A stretch of DNA of 64,000 nt from VRUE01 sp963704505 (GTDB lineage Bacteria > Actinomycetota > Thermoleophilia > Solirubrobacterales > 70-9): assembly GCA_963704505.1 (NCBI GenBank), contig OY969912.1, positions 2,232,001 through 2,296,000 of the forward strand, written 5' to 3'. The position numbers and the translations under genes were made by a program. Positions 40,789 through 48,650 of this stretch are shown here, one piece after another. The stretch's first letter is position 1. Each line of letters begins with the position of its first letter. Below the pieces are notes generated by a model. It was not told where the DNA came from and did not search any database. It saw nothing but the letters and a program-made list of their open reading frames with translations.

Positions 40789-42855
40789 ATGCTCAGGGGC
40801 TTGACAGCGGCTGTCGCCGCAACAGGGGCGCTGTTTGTCTTCGCCGCGGGCGCCCAGGCGGCTGCCCCGGCCAACGACGCCTTCGCCGCGGCGCAGCCCC
40901 TCGATGTGGGTCAGCAGATCTCCTCGGCAAACCTGGATGCGACCGCCGAAGTCCCCGGCGAGCCATCGCCCGGCGTCAGCCTCACCTCCAGCGGCTGCTT
41001 CGAACCAGATGAAGCGCCCAGATGCACGACATCCGTCTGGTACTCCTTCCAGCCGACGACGACCGGCGAATACACGATCGAGACCTGCGACGGCGGCACC
41101 GATATCGACTCGGTCCTGGCGGCCTTCAGCGGCGCGACCCTGTCAACCCTCGCCGAAGTGGGATCAGACGACGACGAGTGCGCGGGGGGCGGGGGGGACC
41201 AGGGCAGTCAGCTCAGCTTCACGGCCACCGGCGGCACTCTCTACCACGTCGAGGTAGCCGGCTACCAGGGGCGGGAAGGGTCCTTCTACGTGCGGGCCTA
41301 CGCCGGGCCGCCGATGGCGCGGCCCGTGCCGGAGACCGCGATCGACCACGAGGACTCCTACGCCTTCGCCGCGAACACCGCCAACCGCGGGGTGGGGATC
41401 CTCAGCGGCCCGCGGCACAGCGCCAGCTTCGGTTTGTACTCGCCGACGGGGGGAAGCGGCTTCGAATGTTCCCTCGACGGGGCGCCGTTCTCGGTGTGCG
41501 CCACTCCCGTCTCCTACGACGATCTCGCGGCCGGGACCTCTCACGTCTTCGCCGCGAGGGCGAACGCCTCAGGGGCGATCGACCCGACCCCCCTTGTCGA
41601 GCGCTTCACGGTCGACACCGCGCCGCCCGACACGACCATCACCAGCGGGCCCAATGGGCCGATAAGCGGGCCAAAAGCGGAATGGACTGCCGAATCGACC
41701 GAGCGCAACAACGACACCGAGGCCTTCCTCTGCAGGATCGACGGCGAGGCCGCCGCCGACTGCGCCCCAAAGCGCTCCTTCTCCGAGCTGTGCAACGGCC
41801 CGCACACCTTCAGCACGGCCGCCGTCGACCGCGCGATGAACATCGACCCGGCGCCGGCGGCTGCCGACATCCAGGTCAGCGGGTCGCCGATCTCCTGCGG
41901 CGCTCCGGTGTTGGGAAAACTGGAAGTTGCCCTCTCGCCGACCCATGCCGAAATCAGCGCGAAACCCGAAGACCTCGGGGCGGGGGCGACACTGCGCCTC
42001 GAATACGGTCCCAGCACGGCCTACGGAACCGTCGTCGAAGAACCGTTGCCGCCTGACGAAAGCTCGATGACCCGCGACCTGGATCTTCGCTACCTGGCCC
42101 CCGGTACCGCCTATCACTTCAACGTACGGCTCAGCAGCCCGTTCGGAAGCGTCGAAACCGGAGACCAGACCCTGATCACCACGGTGCTCGGCTCCGGCAC
42201 GGTCCCGGCCATCCAGGGCGGGACCCCGATCGTCACCGGCGCCCACGCCGCGGCGATTCCGTTCACCCTCGACGGCCACGGCTTCGAGACCGGTTACTCC
42301 GTACTGATCTCGCCGAATGGGCCGATCACGCCCGCCAGCCCGGTTGTCCGGAATCACCAGGCTTACATCTCGGCGGGCCTCTCGGGACCACAGCCCGCGA
42401 CGATCCAGGTCATCGACCTCGACCCCTCGACCACCTACCGCTACCGGATCGCGGCGACGCAGGAAGACACGGACCTCAATCAGGCGCTCGGTCCCGAAGG
42501 GACCTTCAAGACGCCGCCCTTTGTCGCCGTCACCTCGAGGTCCCATTTCAAGCTGAGCAGGAAGAACATCAAGCTCGGCAAGCTGACGAGGCGGACCGAG
42601 GTCCTGCGAGCCACCGTCCGGGGACTGCCGAAGGGCACGGTCATCAGGGTCAAGCTGAAGGCCGGCAAGCGCCACATCAAGGCGCGCAAAAAGGAGAAGT
42701 CGAGGGGCACCGTCAAGTTCAAGGTGCACCTATCCAAGAAGCTGCGCAGGGCTCTTCACGACCACAGGCTCAAACGGGCGAAGGTCATATTCACAGCCTC
42801 GCCCCCCGGCGACACGCACAGCAAAGTCGTGCTCAAGCCGAAGCTGAAGCGCTGA
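40789..42855 (+). CDS. Secreted multi-domain surface protein with Ig-like repeats
   Basis: A 688-residue exported protein with signal peptide (1-24). Residues 25-170 resemble a PPC-like beta domain (PANDAFAAAQPLDVG, SVWYSFQPTTTGEYTIETC). Two Ig-like modules of the type DTAPPDTTITSGPNGPIS and LEYGPSTAYGT...YHFNVRL follow. The final 110 residues are a Lys/Arg-rich beta domain (LRATVRGLPKGTVIRVKLKA). No catalytic motif is seen. It resembles other thermoleophilic surface proteins; adhesion or matrix binding is inferred. Confidence 0.84.
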   Translation: MLRGLTAAVAATGALFVFAAGAQAAAPANDAFAAAQPLDVGQQISSANLDATAEVPGEPSPGVSLTSSGCFEPDEAPRCTTSVWYSFQPTTTGEYTIETCDGGTDIDSVLAAFSGATLSTLAEVGSDDDECAGGGGDQGSQLSFTATGGTLYHVEVAGYQGREGSFYVRAYAGPPMARPVPETAIDHEDSYAFAANTANRGVGILSGPRHSASFGLYSPTGGSGFECSLDGAPFSVCATPVSYDDLAAGTSHVFAARANASGAIDPTPLVERFTVDTAPPDTTITSGPNGPISGPKAEWTAESTERNNDTEAFLCRIDGEAAADCAPKRSFSELCNGPHTFSTAAVDRAMNIDPAPAAADIQVSGSPISCGAPVLGKLEVALSPTHAEISAKPEDLGAGATLRLEYGPSTAYGTVVEEPLPPDESSMTRDLDLRYLAPGTAYHFNVRLSSPFGSVETGDQTLITTVLGSGTVPAIQGGTPIVTGAHAAAIPFTLDGHGFETGYSVLISPNGPITPASPVVRNHQAYISAGLSGPQPATIQVIDLDPSTTYRYRIAATQEDTDLNQALGPEGTFKTPPFVAVTSRSHFKLSRKNIKLGKLTRRTEVLRATVRGLPKGTVIRVKLKAGKRHIKARKKEKSRGTVKFKVHLSKKLRRALHDHRLKRAKVIFTASPPGDTHSKVVLKPKLKR

Positions 42856-42864
42856 GGCCGGGGC

Positions 42865-43512
42865 TTGGGCAGCCTCTATGACGCGACCTGGGGAAGGGGG
42901 TTCAGCGCCCTCTATGACCGCTTGTTCGAGGCGGCCGAAGACGCCGGCCTTCGCGAGTCGCGGCGCCGGGCTCTGACGGGCGCCTCCGGGTGCACCATCG
43001 ACATCGGCGCCGGCACGGGGGCCAACATCGCGCTCTACCCCGACGAGGTGGGGGACCTGGTCCTGGCCGAGCCCGACCCGAACATGCTGCGCCTCCTGCG
43101 GCCGAAAGCTGCCGCTGCCCCGCGTGAGGCGCGGATCGTCGAGGCGCCGGCCGAAGCGCTCCCCTTCGAGGACGCGAGCTTCGATACGGCGGTATTCACC
43201 TTGGTCCTCTGCACCGTGCCCGACCCGGCGGCGGCGTTGGCCGAGGCCGCCCGCGTGCTTCGCCCCGGCGGACGCCTGCTGTTCGTCGAGCACGTCCGCT
43301 CGCATGACCCGGGGCTGGCGAGCTGGCAGGACCGCCTGGAGGCGCCGTGGCGGTTCATCGGCGACGGCTGCCACTGCAATCGCGACACGATCGGCTCGAT
43401 CGAGGCGTCGCCGCTGAAGCTCGAGGGCTATGAGCGCGAACAGCTGCCGAAGGTCCCGCCGATCGTGCGTCCCCTGGTGAGGGGTAGTGCCGTTCTACCG
43501 GTCCAGTCCTGA
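42865..43512 (+). CDS. Class I SAM-dependent methyltransferase
   Basis: A 215-residue methyltransferase. The SAM motif IDIGAGTGANIALYP (about 45-60), an acidic strand-2 end (AEPDPNM), ALPFEDASFDTAVFTLVLCTV and LRPGGRLLFVEHVRS define a UbiE/menaquinone-type Rossmann methyltransferase. The start is TTG 42865, with GAGGCCGGGG just upstream, 9 bp after the surface protein gene. Its TGA lies in the palindrome 43506-43521. Substrate unknown. Confidence 0.87.
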   Translation: MGSLYDATWGRGFSALYDRLFEAAEDAGLRESRRRALTGASGCTIDIGAGTGANIALYPDEVGDLVLAEPDPNMLRLLRPKAAAAPREARIVEAPAEALPFEDASFDTAVFTLVLCTVPDPAAALAEAARVLRPGGRLLFVEHVRSHDPGLASWQDRLEAPWRFIGDGCHCNRDTIGSIEASPLKLEGYEREQLPKVPPIVRPLVRGSAVLPVQS

Positions 43513-43521
43513 ATTCAGGAC
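43506..43521. terminator. Palindrome between convergent genes
   Basis: GTCCTGAATTCAGGAC is a perfect 16-bp palindrome that includes the TGA of the methyltransferase gene, 44 bp before the stop of the convergent DsbA-like gene. It could act as a weak bidirectional terminator; there is no T-tract, so the assignment is tentative. Confidence 0.4.
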
Positions 43522-43564
43522 CAACGCACGATAATGGTGGTTATGTAAACCCAGGCAGGGAAAT

Positions 43565-44332
43565 CTAGGAAGCGGCGTCGATCGCCGCTTCTAGTTCCCC
43601 CGCCGATTCCGGGAACCCGATCGCTTTGAGGCCCTTGGTACCGGGCCCTTCGACGGCAAACGATGGCGTCCCTTCGAATCCGAGCGCCTCAGCTTCCCTG
43701 GTCGTCTTCTTGACCCGTTCGAGGATCGCCGGGCTCTTGCGTTCGCGGTTCCATCGGGGAATGTCGCTGACGCCGGCCTTTCTCGCGACCGCGGTCAGGA
43801 ATTCGTCGGTGACGTAGTGATCGGTCTCCAGACCCTGGTTTCGGTAGAAGAGCTCGATGAAGTCCCAGCCGCGCCCCTGTTCGCCCGCCGCCAGAGCCGC
43901 TGCTCCCGCCGGGGTCGATTCCTCGTCGATGATCGTGTAGTTGCGGAATTCGATCGTCGCCTTGCCCGTCCTGACCTTCGATTCGATCACCGACGGGACC
44001 ACAGTTTCGGAATAGGCCTTGCAGACCGGGCACTTGAGGTCCCCGAACTCGAGCAGGGAGACCTTGGCATTGGGGTCGCCGAGCTTCATCCCGGACTGCG
44101 GGAGCCCGTCCAGGGTGGATTCGACAGCGCTGACGTCCTTGATGTTCTCGGCGTCGCCGCCGCTCGACTTGCTGCCCGCGATGACGATCGCGACAGCCAC
44201 CGCGATGATCGCCAGGAATACGCCGGCGCTCGCCAGCTGCAGGAGCTTCTTTCGCCTCGCATCGCCCGCGGCGCCTGCTTCGGCCTGCTCGCGCTCCTGC
44301 CGGCGATACTCCCTGTCCTTGCTGCCACTCAC
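43565..44332 (-). CDS. Membrane-anchored DsbA-like thioredoxin-fold protein
   Basis: A 255-residue protein. A charged cytoplasmic N-terminus, one membrane helix (31-52) and an extracytoplasmic thioredoxin fold with the active site C101-P-V-C104 and the cis-Pro segment GTPSFAV. It would oxidise or isomerise disulfides in exported proteins. GTG 44332 overlaps the VKOR stop (GTGA). The adjacent VKOR gene encodes the expected re-oxidant, a common actinobacterial pair. It ends the minus-strand redox operon. Confidence 0.9.
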   Translation of the reverse strand: MSGSKDREYRRQEREQAEAGAAGDARRKKLLQLASAGVFLAIIAVAVAIVIAGSKSSGGDAENIKDVSAVESTLDGLPQSGMKLGDPNAKVSLLEFGDLKCPVCKAYSETVVPSVIESKVRTGKATIEFRNYTIIDEESTPAGAAALAAGEQGRGWDFIELFYRNQGLETDHYVTDEFLTAVARKAGVSDIPRWNRERKSPAILERVKKTTREAEALGFEGTPSFAVEGPGTKGLKAIGFPESAGELEAAIDAAS

Positions 44333-44760
44333 GCGGGCCTGCCCACGTAGCGGACCATGCGCACCATGTTGACCGCGAAGAGCAGCGTCATCACGATCGC
44401 GCTCGCCACACACCACTGGCAAACCGCGTCGATCACGAAGAGCTCCAGATAGGTGAGGTAGACGCTGTAGCCGAAGCCGAGCAGCGAGACCGCGAACCCG
44501 CCCATGCGGGCGACGTCGCCGCGCAGCAGGGCCGCGGCGAGCAGAAGCACGTAGCCGCCGATGCCGAAGACGGCGACGTTGACGCCGAGCAGATGCGAGT
44601 AGGAGCTGTCGGCGACCGTTTGGCAGCCGTGGCTGCCGCCGACGCAGACAGGGCTGCCACCGCCCGAGTCCGCGATCGCGATGTATGTGGCGACGCCGAT
44701 CCCGAAGGTGGCGAGGAAGGTTGCGATCCCCCGCAATACGCCCTCATCAGGCCCCCTCAA
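44329..44760 (-). CDS. Vitamin K epoxide reductase (VKOR) family protein
   Basis: A 143-residue membrane protein with four helices. The loop cysteines C39 and C46 and the quinone-site pair C114-x2-C117 (VCQWC) are present, as is the SYSHLLGVNVAVFGIGGY segment. VKOR passes electrons from the DsbA-like partner to quinone. The start is probably TTG 44760. It lies 14 bp after the PRC-barrel gene and overlaps the DsbA-like gene start. Confidence 0.92.
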   Translation of the reverse strand: MRGPDEGVLRGIATFLATFGIGVATYIAIADSGGGSPVCVGGSHGCQTVADSSYSHLLGVNVAVFGIGGYVLLLAAALLRGDVARMGGFAVSLLGFGYSVYLTYLELFVIDAVCQWCVASAIVMTLLFAVNMVRMVRYVGRPA

Positions 44761-44774
44761 GCCCCGCCGCCCAT

Positions 44775-45158
44775 CTAACCGCGCTTCCGACCCAGTCCGA
44801 ACAGCCTGCCCAGGCCACCGCCGCCGGCGGCGGGCGCGATCCCGCTGCCCTGGCCCTTCTCCGGTGGGTTGAGCTCCCGTGCTTCCTCGGCGGTGATCGC
44901 GAGCGTCACACCGCGCTCGGCGGTGCGGGCGACCTCAGGGGCGTCGACGAAGCGGACGCCCCCGCCGGTGTCGCGGAAGATGACGCCGTCGAAGATGTGC
45001 TCGCGCGAGTTGTCGAGCATCTCGCGCACCGTGCCTACCTCGACGCCATCCGAGCTGTAGACGGGCGTGCCCTTGGGCACTGCCGCGTAGTGGATCGCGG
45101 CGCCGTCGTCGATCCCTTGCTGTTGATCCTGCTGGTTCTCCTCATTCATGGTGCTCAT
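44775..45158 (-). CDS. PRC-barrel/DUF2171-like protein
   Basis: A 127-residue soluble protein. Residues about 25-75 have the PRC-barrel pattern (GTPVYSSDGVEVGTVREMLDNSREHIFDGVIF), followed by VRFVDAPEVARTAERGVTLAI. The C-terminal 30 residues are Gly-rich and basic. PRC-barrel proteins are stress-related or RNA-binding; the precise role is unknown. The start ATG 45158 overlaps the hydrolase stop as ATGA; ATG 45149 is a possible alternative. Confidence 0.82.
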   Translation of the reverse strand: MSTMNEENQQDQQQGIDDGAAIHYAAVPKGTPVYSSDGVEVGTVREMLDNSREHIFDGVIFRDTGGGVRFVDAPEVARTAERGVTLAITAEEARELNPPEKGQGSGIAPAAGGGGLGRLFGLGRKRG

Positions 45159-45997
45159 TCTTGCGATTCGGCATTAAGCGCGCAGAAAGACGCGATCTCA
45201 CGCGAGAGGCGGCCGCCCTGCCAGGCGAGCGGCGAGGCTCCCGGCTCCTCGCTGACCAGCGACGCGTTCGGTATCCGTCGCGCGTACTCCTCGGCGACCG
45301 CCCGTGGGTGCCCTGGGTCGGCGTCATCGTCGCTGGCGACCACCAGGGTCGGCATCCGCAGCTCCTCGAGCTGCTCCAGGGACCCGAATGGGCGCGAGCG
45401 GGCGACCTCGCGGAGTGCCTCGGCAATGGCCTCGGGGTGGCGATGTCGATCGATCCGCTCCCGGGTGAACCGCAGCACCGAAGCGCGCCATTGTGGATCG
45501 ATGCCCTGCTCGCTGTCTATGTAGCCGACGAAGCCTTCGGTGCCGCCCGATTCGAGCGCCGCCGCCAGGCCGTCCCAATAGGCAACCGAGGACTCGGCAG
45601 TCTCACCGGTGAACACCGGGCCGATCAGCACCAGAGCGGCGACCCGCTCGGGCGCCGCCAGCGCGTATCCGACCGCCGTGTGCGCCCCCATCGAGTGCCC
45701 GGCGACCGTCACCGCGCCTGACCCGGCCTCGGCGTCGATCACCGCACCGAGGTCGCCGATCAGCTCCGGGTATCCATAACCCTGCCCCCCCGGGGCGGGG
45801 TCTGACTCTCCGTGGCCGCGGGCGTCGTAGGAGATCACCTCGTGACCGGCCCGCTCGAGGACGCGCGAGCCGTGGACGACGTAGCGCCTGGTGGCGCTGA
45901 TCCCGTGGCAGAGGACGATCGGCGCTCCCTCCCCCACCTTCTCGCCCCGCAGCGTCGGCTCGGCGCCGACGGCAAAGGACACCGGCTCGGCCGGCAT
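45155..45997 (-). CDS. Alpha/beta hydrolase lacking the usual catalytic His
   Basis: A 280-residue alpha/beta hydrolase. The oxyanion His-Gly (LCHGISATRR), nucleophile elbow GHSMG (S102) and acid candidates D224/D225 (ASDDDADPGHP) are present. The segment that normally holds the catalytic His (a GH-S-P type turn) reads PGASPLAWQGG, with Ala254 where His is expected. H230 might substitute. The gene overlaps the peroxiredoxin stop by one base (TGATG) and the PRC-barrel start by four. Substrate unknown, and activity uncertain. Confidence 0.85.
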   Translation of the reverse strand: MPAEPVSFAVGAEPTLRGEKVGEGAPIVLCHGISATRRYVVHGSRVLERAGHEVISYDARGHGESDPAPGGQGYGYPELIGDLGAVIDAEAGSGAVTVAGHSMGAHTAVGYALAAPERVAALVLIGPVFTGETAESSVAYWDGLAAALESGGTEGFVGYIDSEQGIDPQWRASVLRFTRERIDRHRHPEAIAEALREVARSRPFGSLEQLEELRMPTLVVASDDDADPGHPRAVAEEYARRIPNASLVSEEPGASPLAWQGGRLSREIASFCALNAESQE

Positions 45998-46500
45998 CAG
46001 CCGATCGCGGCCACAGCCCGTTCGAGGTCATCGACCGACTGGAAGGTCGCGCCGGTGCGCGAGACGTGCCGGTAGCGGACGATCCCCTCGCCGTCGATGA
46101 CGAAGATCGCCCGCTGCACGTAGCGGCCGTCGACCGTCTCGCCCTTCATCTGGGTGACCGCCGCCAGTGGGCCCAGCCAGCCGGTCACCCCGTAGCTCTT
46201 CGAGACGGAGATGTCCTCGTCGGCGAGCAGCGGCACGTTCAGTTCCTGTTCTTTGGTCCAGCGCTCGTGGGACTCGACCGACTGAGAGGAGATCCCCAGG
46301 ACCTCCGCGTCGAGCTCGTCGATGCGATCGCCCTCGTCGCGGTATGAGCAGAACTGCTTGGTGCAGGTGCTCGTCGCGTCGCCCGGATAGAAGGCGAGGA
46401 CGACGTTGCGGCCGCGGTAGTCGGCGAGGCGATACGTCTTTCCGTCGGTTCCCGCGAGCTCGAAATCCGGTGCACTGTCCCCCACGTCGACCTTGGCCAT
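45997..46500 (-). CDS. Peroxiredoxin (BCP type)
   Basis: A 167-residue thiol peroxidase that reduces hydroperoxides. The peroxidatic site YPGDATSTC (C46) and a second Cys five residues later (C51, KQFC) match the BCP/PrxQ class. The Arg after the active site and the GVTGWLGP segment are typical. It is the first gene of the redox operon running down to 43565. The ATG lies 13 bp after the cyclophilin stop. Confidence 0.92.
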   Translation of the reverse strand: MAKVDVGDSAPDFELAGTDGKTYRLADYRGRNVVLAFYPGDATSTCTKQFCSYRDEGDRIDELDAEVLGISSQSVESHERWTKEQELNVPLLADEDISVSKSYGVTGWLGPLAAVTQMKGETVDGRYVQRAIFVIDGEGIVRYRHVSRTGATFQSVDDLERAVAAIG

Positions 46501-46513
46501 CGGCCAAGCCTAG

Positions 46514-47200
46514 CTACTGGGGGTGCTCGATCACCGCGTGTTCGATGATCACCGTCTGTTTCGGTTTTTCGCTCGCGGTGCCGAGCTTGCCGATCCTCTG
46601 GACGACGTCCATCCCCTCGCTGACCTTGCCGAGCAGCGCATATTCGGGCGGCAGGCCGGCGTCGGCGCTGAGCACGACGAAGAACTGGCTGCCAGAGCGG
46701 CCGGGCGGCTCCGCGGAGCTCTTCGCCATCGCCACTATGCCTTTCGTGTAGGAGAGGTTGGCCGGCGGCTTCTCGTCGACGCTGTACCCGGGGCCGCCGG
46801 TTCCATTGCCGAGCGGGTCCCCTCCCTGGATCACGAATTCGGGGACGATGCGGTGGAACGGCAGGTCGTCGTAGAAGCCCTCTTCGGAGAGGAAGACGAA
46901 GGAGTTGACGGTCTTCGGCGCCCGGCTGGTGTCGAGCGCGATGGTGAATGTCCCGCAGCTGGTTTCGATTTTGGCGTCGAGCTCTTCGCCCGTCTTCACC
47001 GTCTGCTTGGGCGCCTTGAAGCTGACGTGCTTCGGCTTCGGCTTTTCGACCTGCTTGCAGCCCTCGGCACCGGAGGCCGACTTGGAGTCGTCATCGCTGC
47101 CGCCGCTGCGGCCGATCAGGATCGCGGCGACGACCACGGCGGCGATCACCGCGAAAACGACGAGGATGATCCAGCGACGGTCGGCTCCCTGCGCGTCCAT
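46514..47200 (-). CDS. Membrane-anchored cyclophilin-type peptidyl-prolyl isomerase
   Basis: A 228-residue protein. A single N-terminal membrane helix (10-30) and a low-complexity linker precede a cyclophilin domain with FHRIVPEFVIQGGDPLGNGTGGPGY, the FVVLSADAGL strand and GKVSEGMDVV. It would assist folding of exported proteins. Lys is mainly AAA and Glu often GAA, as in other exported genes here. It is divergent from the methyltransferase at 47255, 54 bp away. Confidence 0.92.
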   Translation of the reverse strand: MDAQGADRRWIILVVFAVIAAVVVAAILIGRSGGSDDDSKSASGAEGCKQVEKPKPKHVSFKAPKQTVKTGEELDAKIETSCGTFTIALDTSRAPKTVNSFVFLSEEGFYDDLPFHRIVPEFVIQGGDPLGNGTGGPGYSVDEKPPANLSYTKGIVAMAKSSAEPPGRSGSQFFVVLSADAGLPPEYALLGKVSEGMDVVQRIGKLGTASEKPKQTVIIEHAVIEHPQ

Positions 47201-47254
47201 TGCCGGAAAACCCTAGAGGATCGAGCGGCGAGTCCCGAGTGAGATGATCGCGCC

Positions 47255-47716
47255 GTGGGCGTCTCCGACCTGACCCCCCTGGCCAAGGCCGTCCTCTCCG
47301 TCGAGGGAACCCCGGAAAGGGTGCTCGATGTCAACTGCGGCGAGGGCGACTCGACGCTTTTCCTCGCCCGCGAGTACCTCAGCGCCCGCGTGCGGGGGGT
47401 CGACGGCTCTGAGGAAGCGGTGCGCTCCGCCTCTTCCCGGATCGGCCTCGACCCCGAGGGCCGAATCGCCTTCAAGGTCGGGCGCGCGCGGGAGCTCCCG
47501 TTCCCAGACGGAAATTTCGACCTCGTCGTGCAGCGCACCGGCCGTCTGCGGGCCGCGGAGTTGGCGAGGGTCCTGCGCAATGGCGGCTGGCTGATCGGCG
47601 CAGAGGCCCCCCGCTTCGGCGGCCTGCCCCGACACGGCTTCCTCATGGTCGAGGAGGACGGGGAGCTTTTTGTCATGCGGCTCGAGAAGGGCCGTCGAAA
47701 GGGGCCTCGGGAATAG
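47255..47716 (+). CDS. Minimal class I SAM methyltransferase-like protein
   Basis: A 153-residue Rossmann-type methyltransferase domain with VLDVNCGEGDSTLFLA (motif I), GVDGSEEAVRSA (acidic strand 2), ELPFPDGNFDLVVQ and LARVLRNGGWLIGAE. The protein is short, lacking a cap domain. It starts with GTG 47255. The lipid kinase gene follows 10 bp downstream, so it is probably the first gene of the murT/gatD transcript. Confidence 0.82.
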   Translation: MGVSDLTPLAKAVLSVEGTPERVLDVNCGEGDSTLFLAREYLSARVRGVDGSEEAVRSASSRIGLDPEGRIAFKVGRARELPFPDGNFDLVVQRTGRLRAAELARVLRNGGWLIGAEAPRFGGLPRHGFLMVEEDGELFVMRLEKGRRKGPRE

Positions 47717-47726
47717 GCTCCGCCCA

Positions 47727-48650
47727 GTGGAGGAGATAGCTGACGAGCGTGGACGAACCGACCCCGAGTCGCCCTTGGCGATCCTGGTCAATCCCTCCTC
47801 CGGCGGCGGCCGCGCGCCCAAGCTTCTGCCGCGCATCGAGGCGGCCCTGGACGCCCGACGCGTCGTCTTCCGCGTTCAGCGGACCAAGGGCCTCGAGCAC
47901 GGGATCGAGCAGGCGCTGGGGGCGATCGAGGCTGGCGAGACTCCGGTGGTGGTCAGCGGCGACGGCCTGATCGGCGCGATCGGCGGCGCCATGGCCGGCT
48001 CCGAGACACCGCTCGGGATCATTCCCGGCGGTCGCGGCAACGACCTCGCCAGGGTCCTGGGGATTCCGGATGGGCCCGAGGAGGCGGTCGAGGTGCTGCT
48101 CGCCGGCGAGACCCGCCGGATCGACGTCGGCGAGGTCAACGGCTGTCGCTTCCTCGGCATCGTCAGCGTCGGCTTCGACTCGGAAGCCAACCGCATCGCC
48201 AACGAAACCCGGTTTCTGAGCGGGAGCCTCGTCTATGCGGTCGCGGCGCTGCGGACGCTGGTCCGCTGGAAGCCGGGGCGGTTCACGGTGAGGGTCGACA
48301 ACGAGCGCCACCGCTTCACCGGCTACTCGGTCTCGGTGGCCAACAGCCGCGCCTTCGGCGGCGGCATGTTCATCGCTCCCGCGGCAGAGCTCGACGACGG
48401 CGAGTTCGACATCGTCGTCGTCGGTGAGGTCGGCAAGCTCAAGTTCGTGAGTAACCTGCCCAAGGTGTTCAAGGGCACGCACGTCGAGGAGGAGCAGGTC
48501 AAAGTCTTCCGCGCCCCGCACCTCGAGCTGAGCGCGAGCAGCCCCTATCCCGTCTACGCCGACGGCGAGCACATCGCCGACCTGCCGGCCTCGCTGAGAG
48601 TGCTCCCGCGGGCACTCAGCGTCGTCGTGCCCTCGGCGTCACCGGCTTGA
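47727..48650 (+). CDS. YegS/DAGK-family lipid kinase
   Basis: A 307-residue soluble lipid kinase. ILVNPSSGGGRAPK (nucleotide loop), VVVSGDGLIGAI (GDG motif, Ser for the first Gly), IIPGGRGNDLARVLG and the late Asp/Glu residues in AELDDGEFDIVVV and YADGEHI fit the family. It likely phosphorylates diacylglycerol or a related lipid. GTG 47727 is the best start. The stop overlaps the murT start (TTGA), linking it to cell-wall precursor modification. Confidence 0.89.
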   Translation: MEEIADERGRTDPESPLAILVNPSSGGGRAPKLLPRIEAALDARRVVFRVQRTKGLEHGIEQALGAIEAGETPVVVSGDGLIGAIGGAMAGSETPLGIIPGGRGNDLARVLGIPDGPEEAVEVLLAGETRRIDVGEVNGCRFLGIVSVGFDSEANRIANETRFLSGSLVYAVAALRTLVRWKPGRFTVRVDNERHRFTGYSVSVANSRAFGGGMFIAPAAELDDGEFDIVVVGEVGKLKFVSNLPKVFKGTHVEEEQVKVFRAPHLELSASSPYPVYADGEHIADLPASLRVLPRALSVVVPSASPA

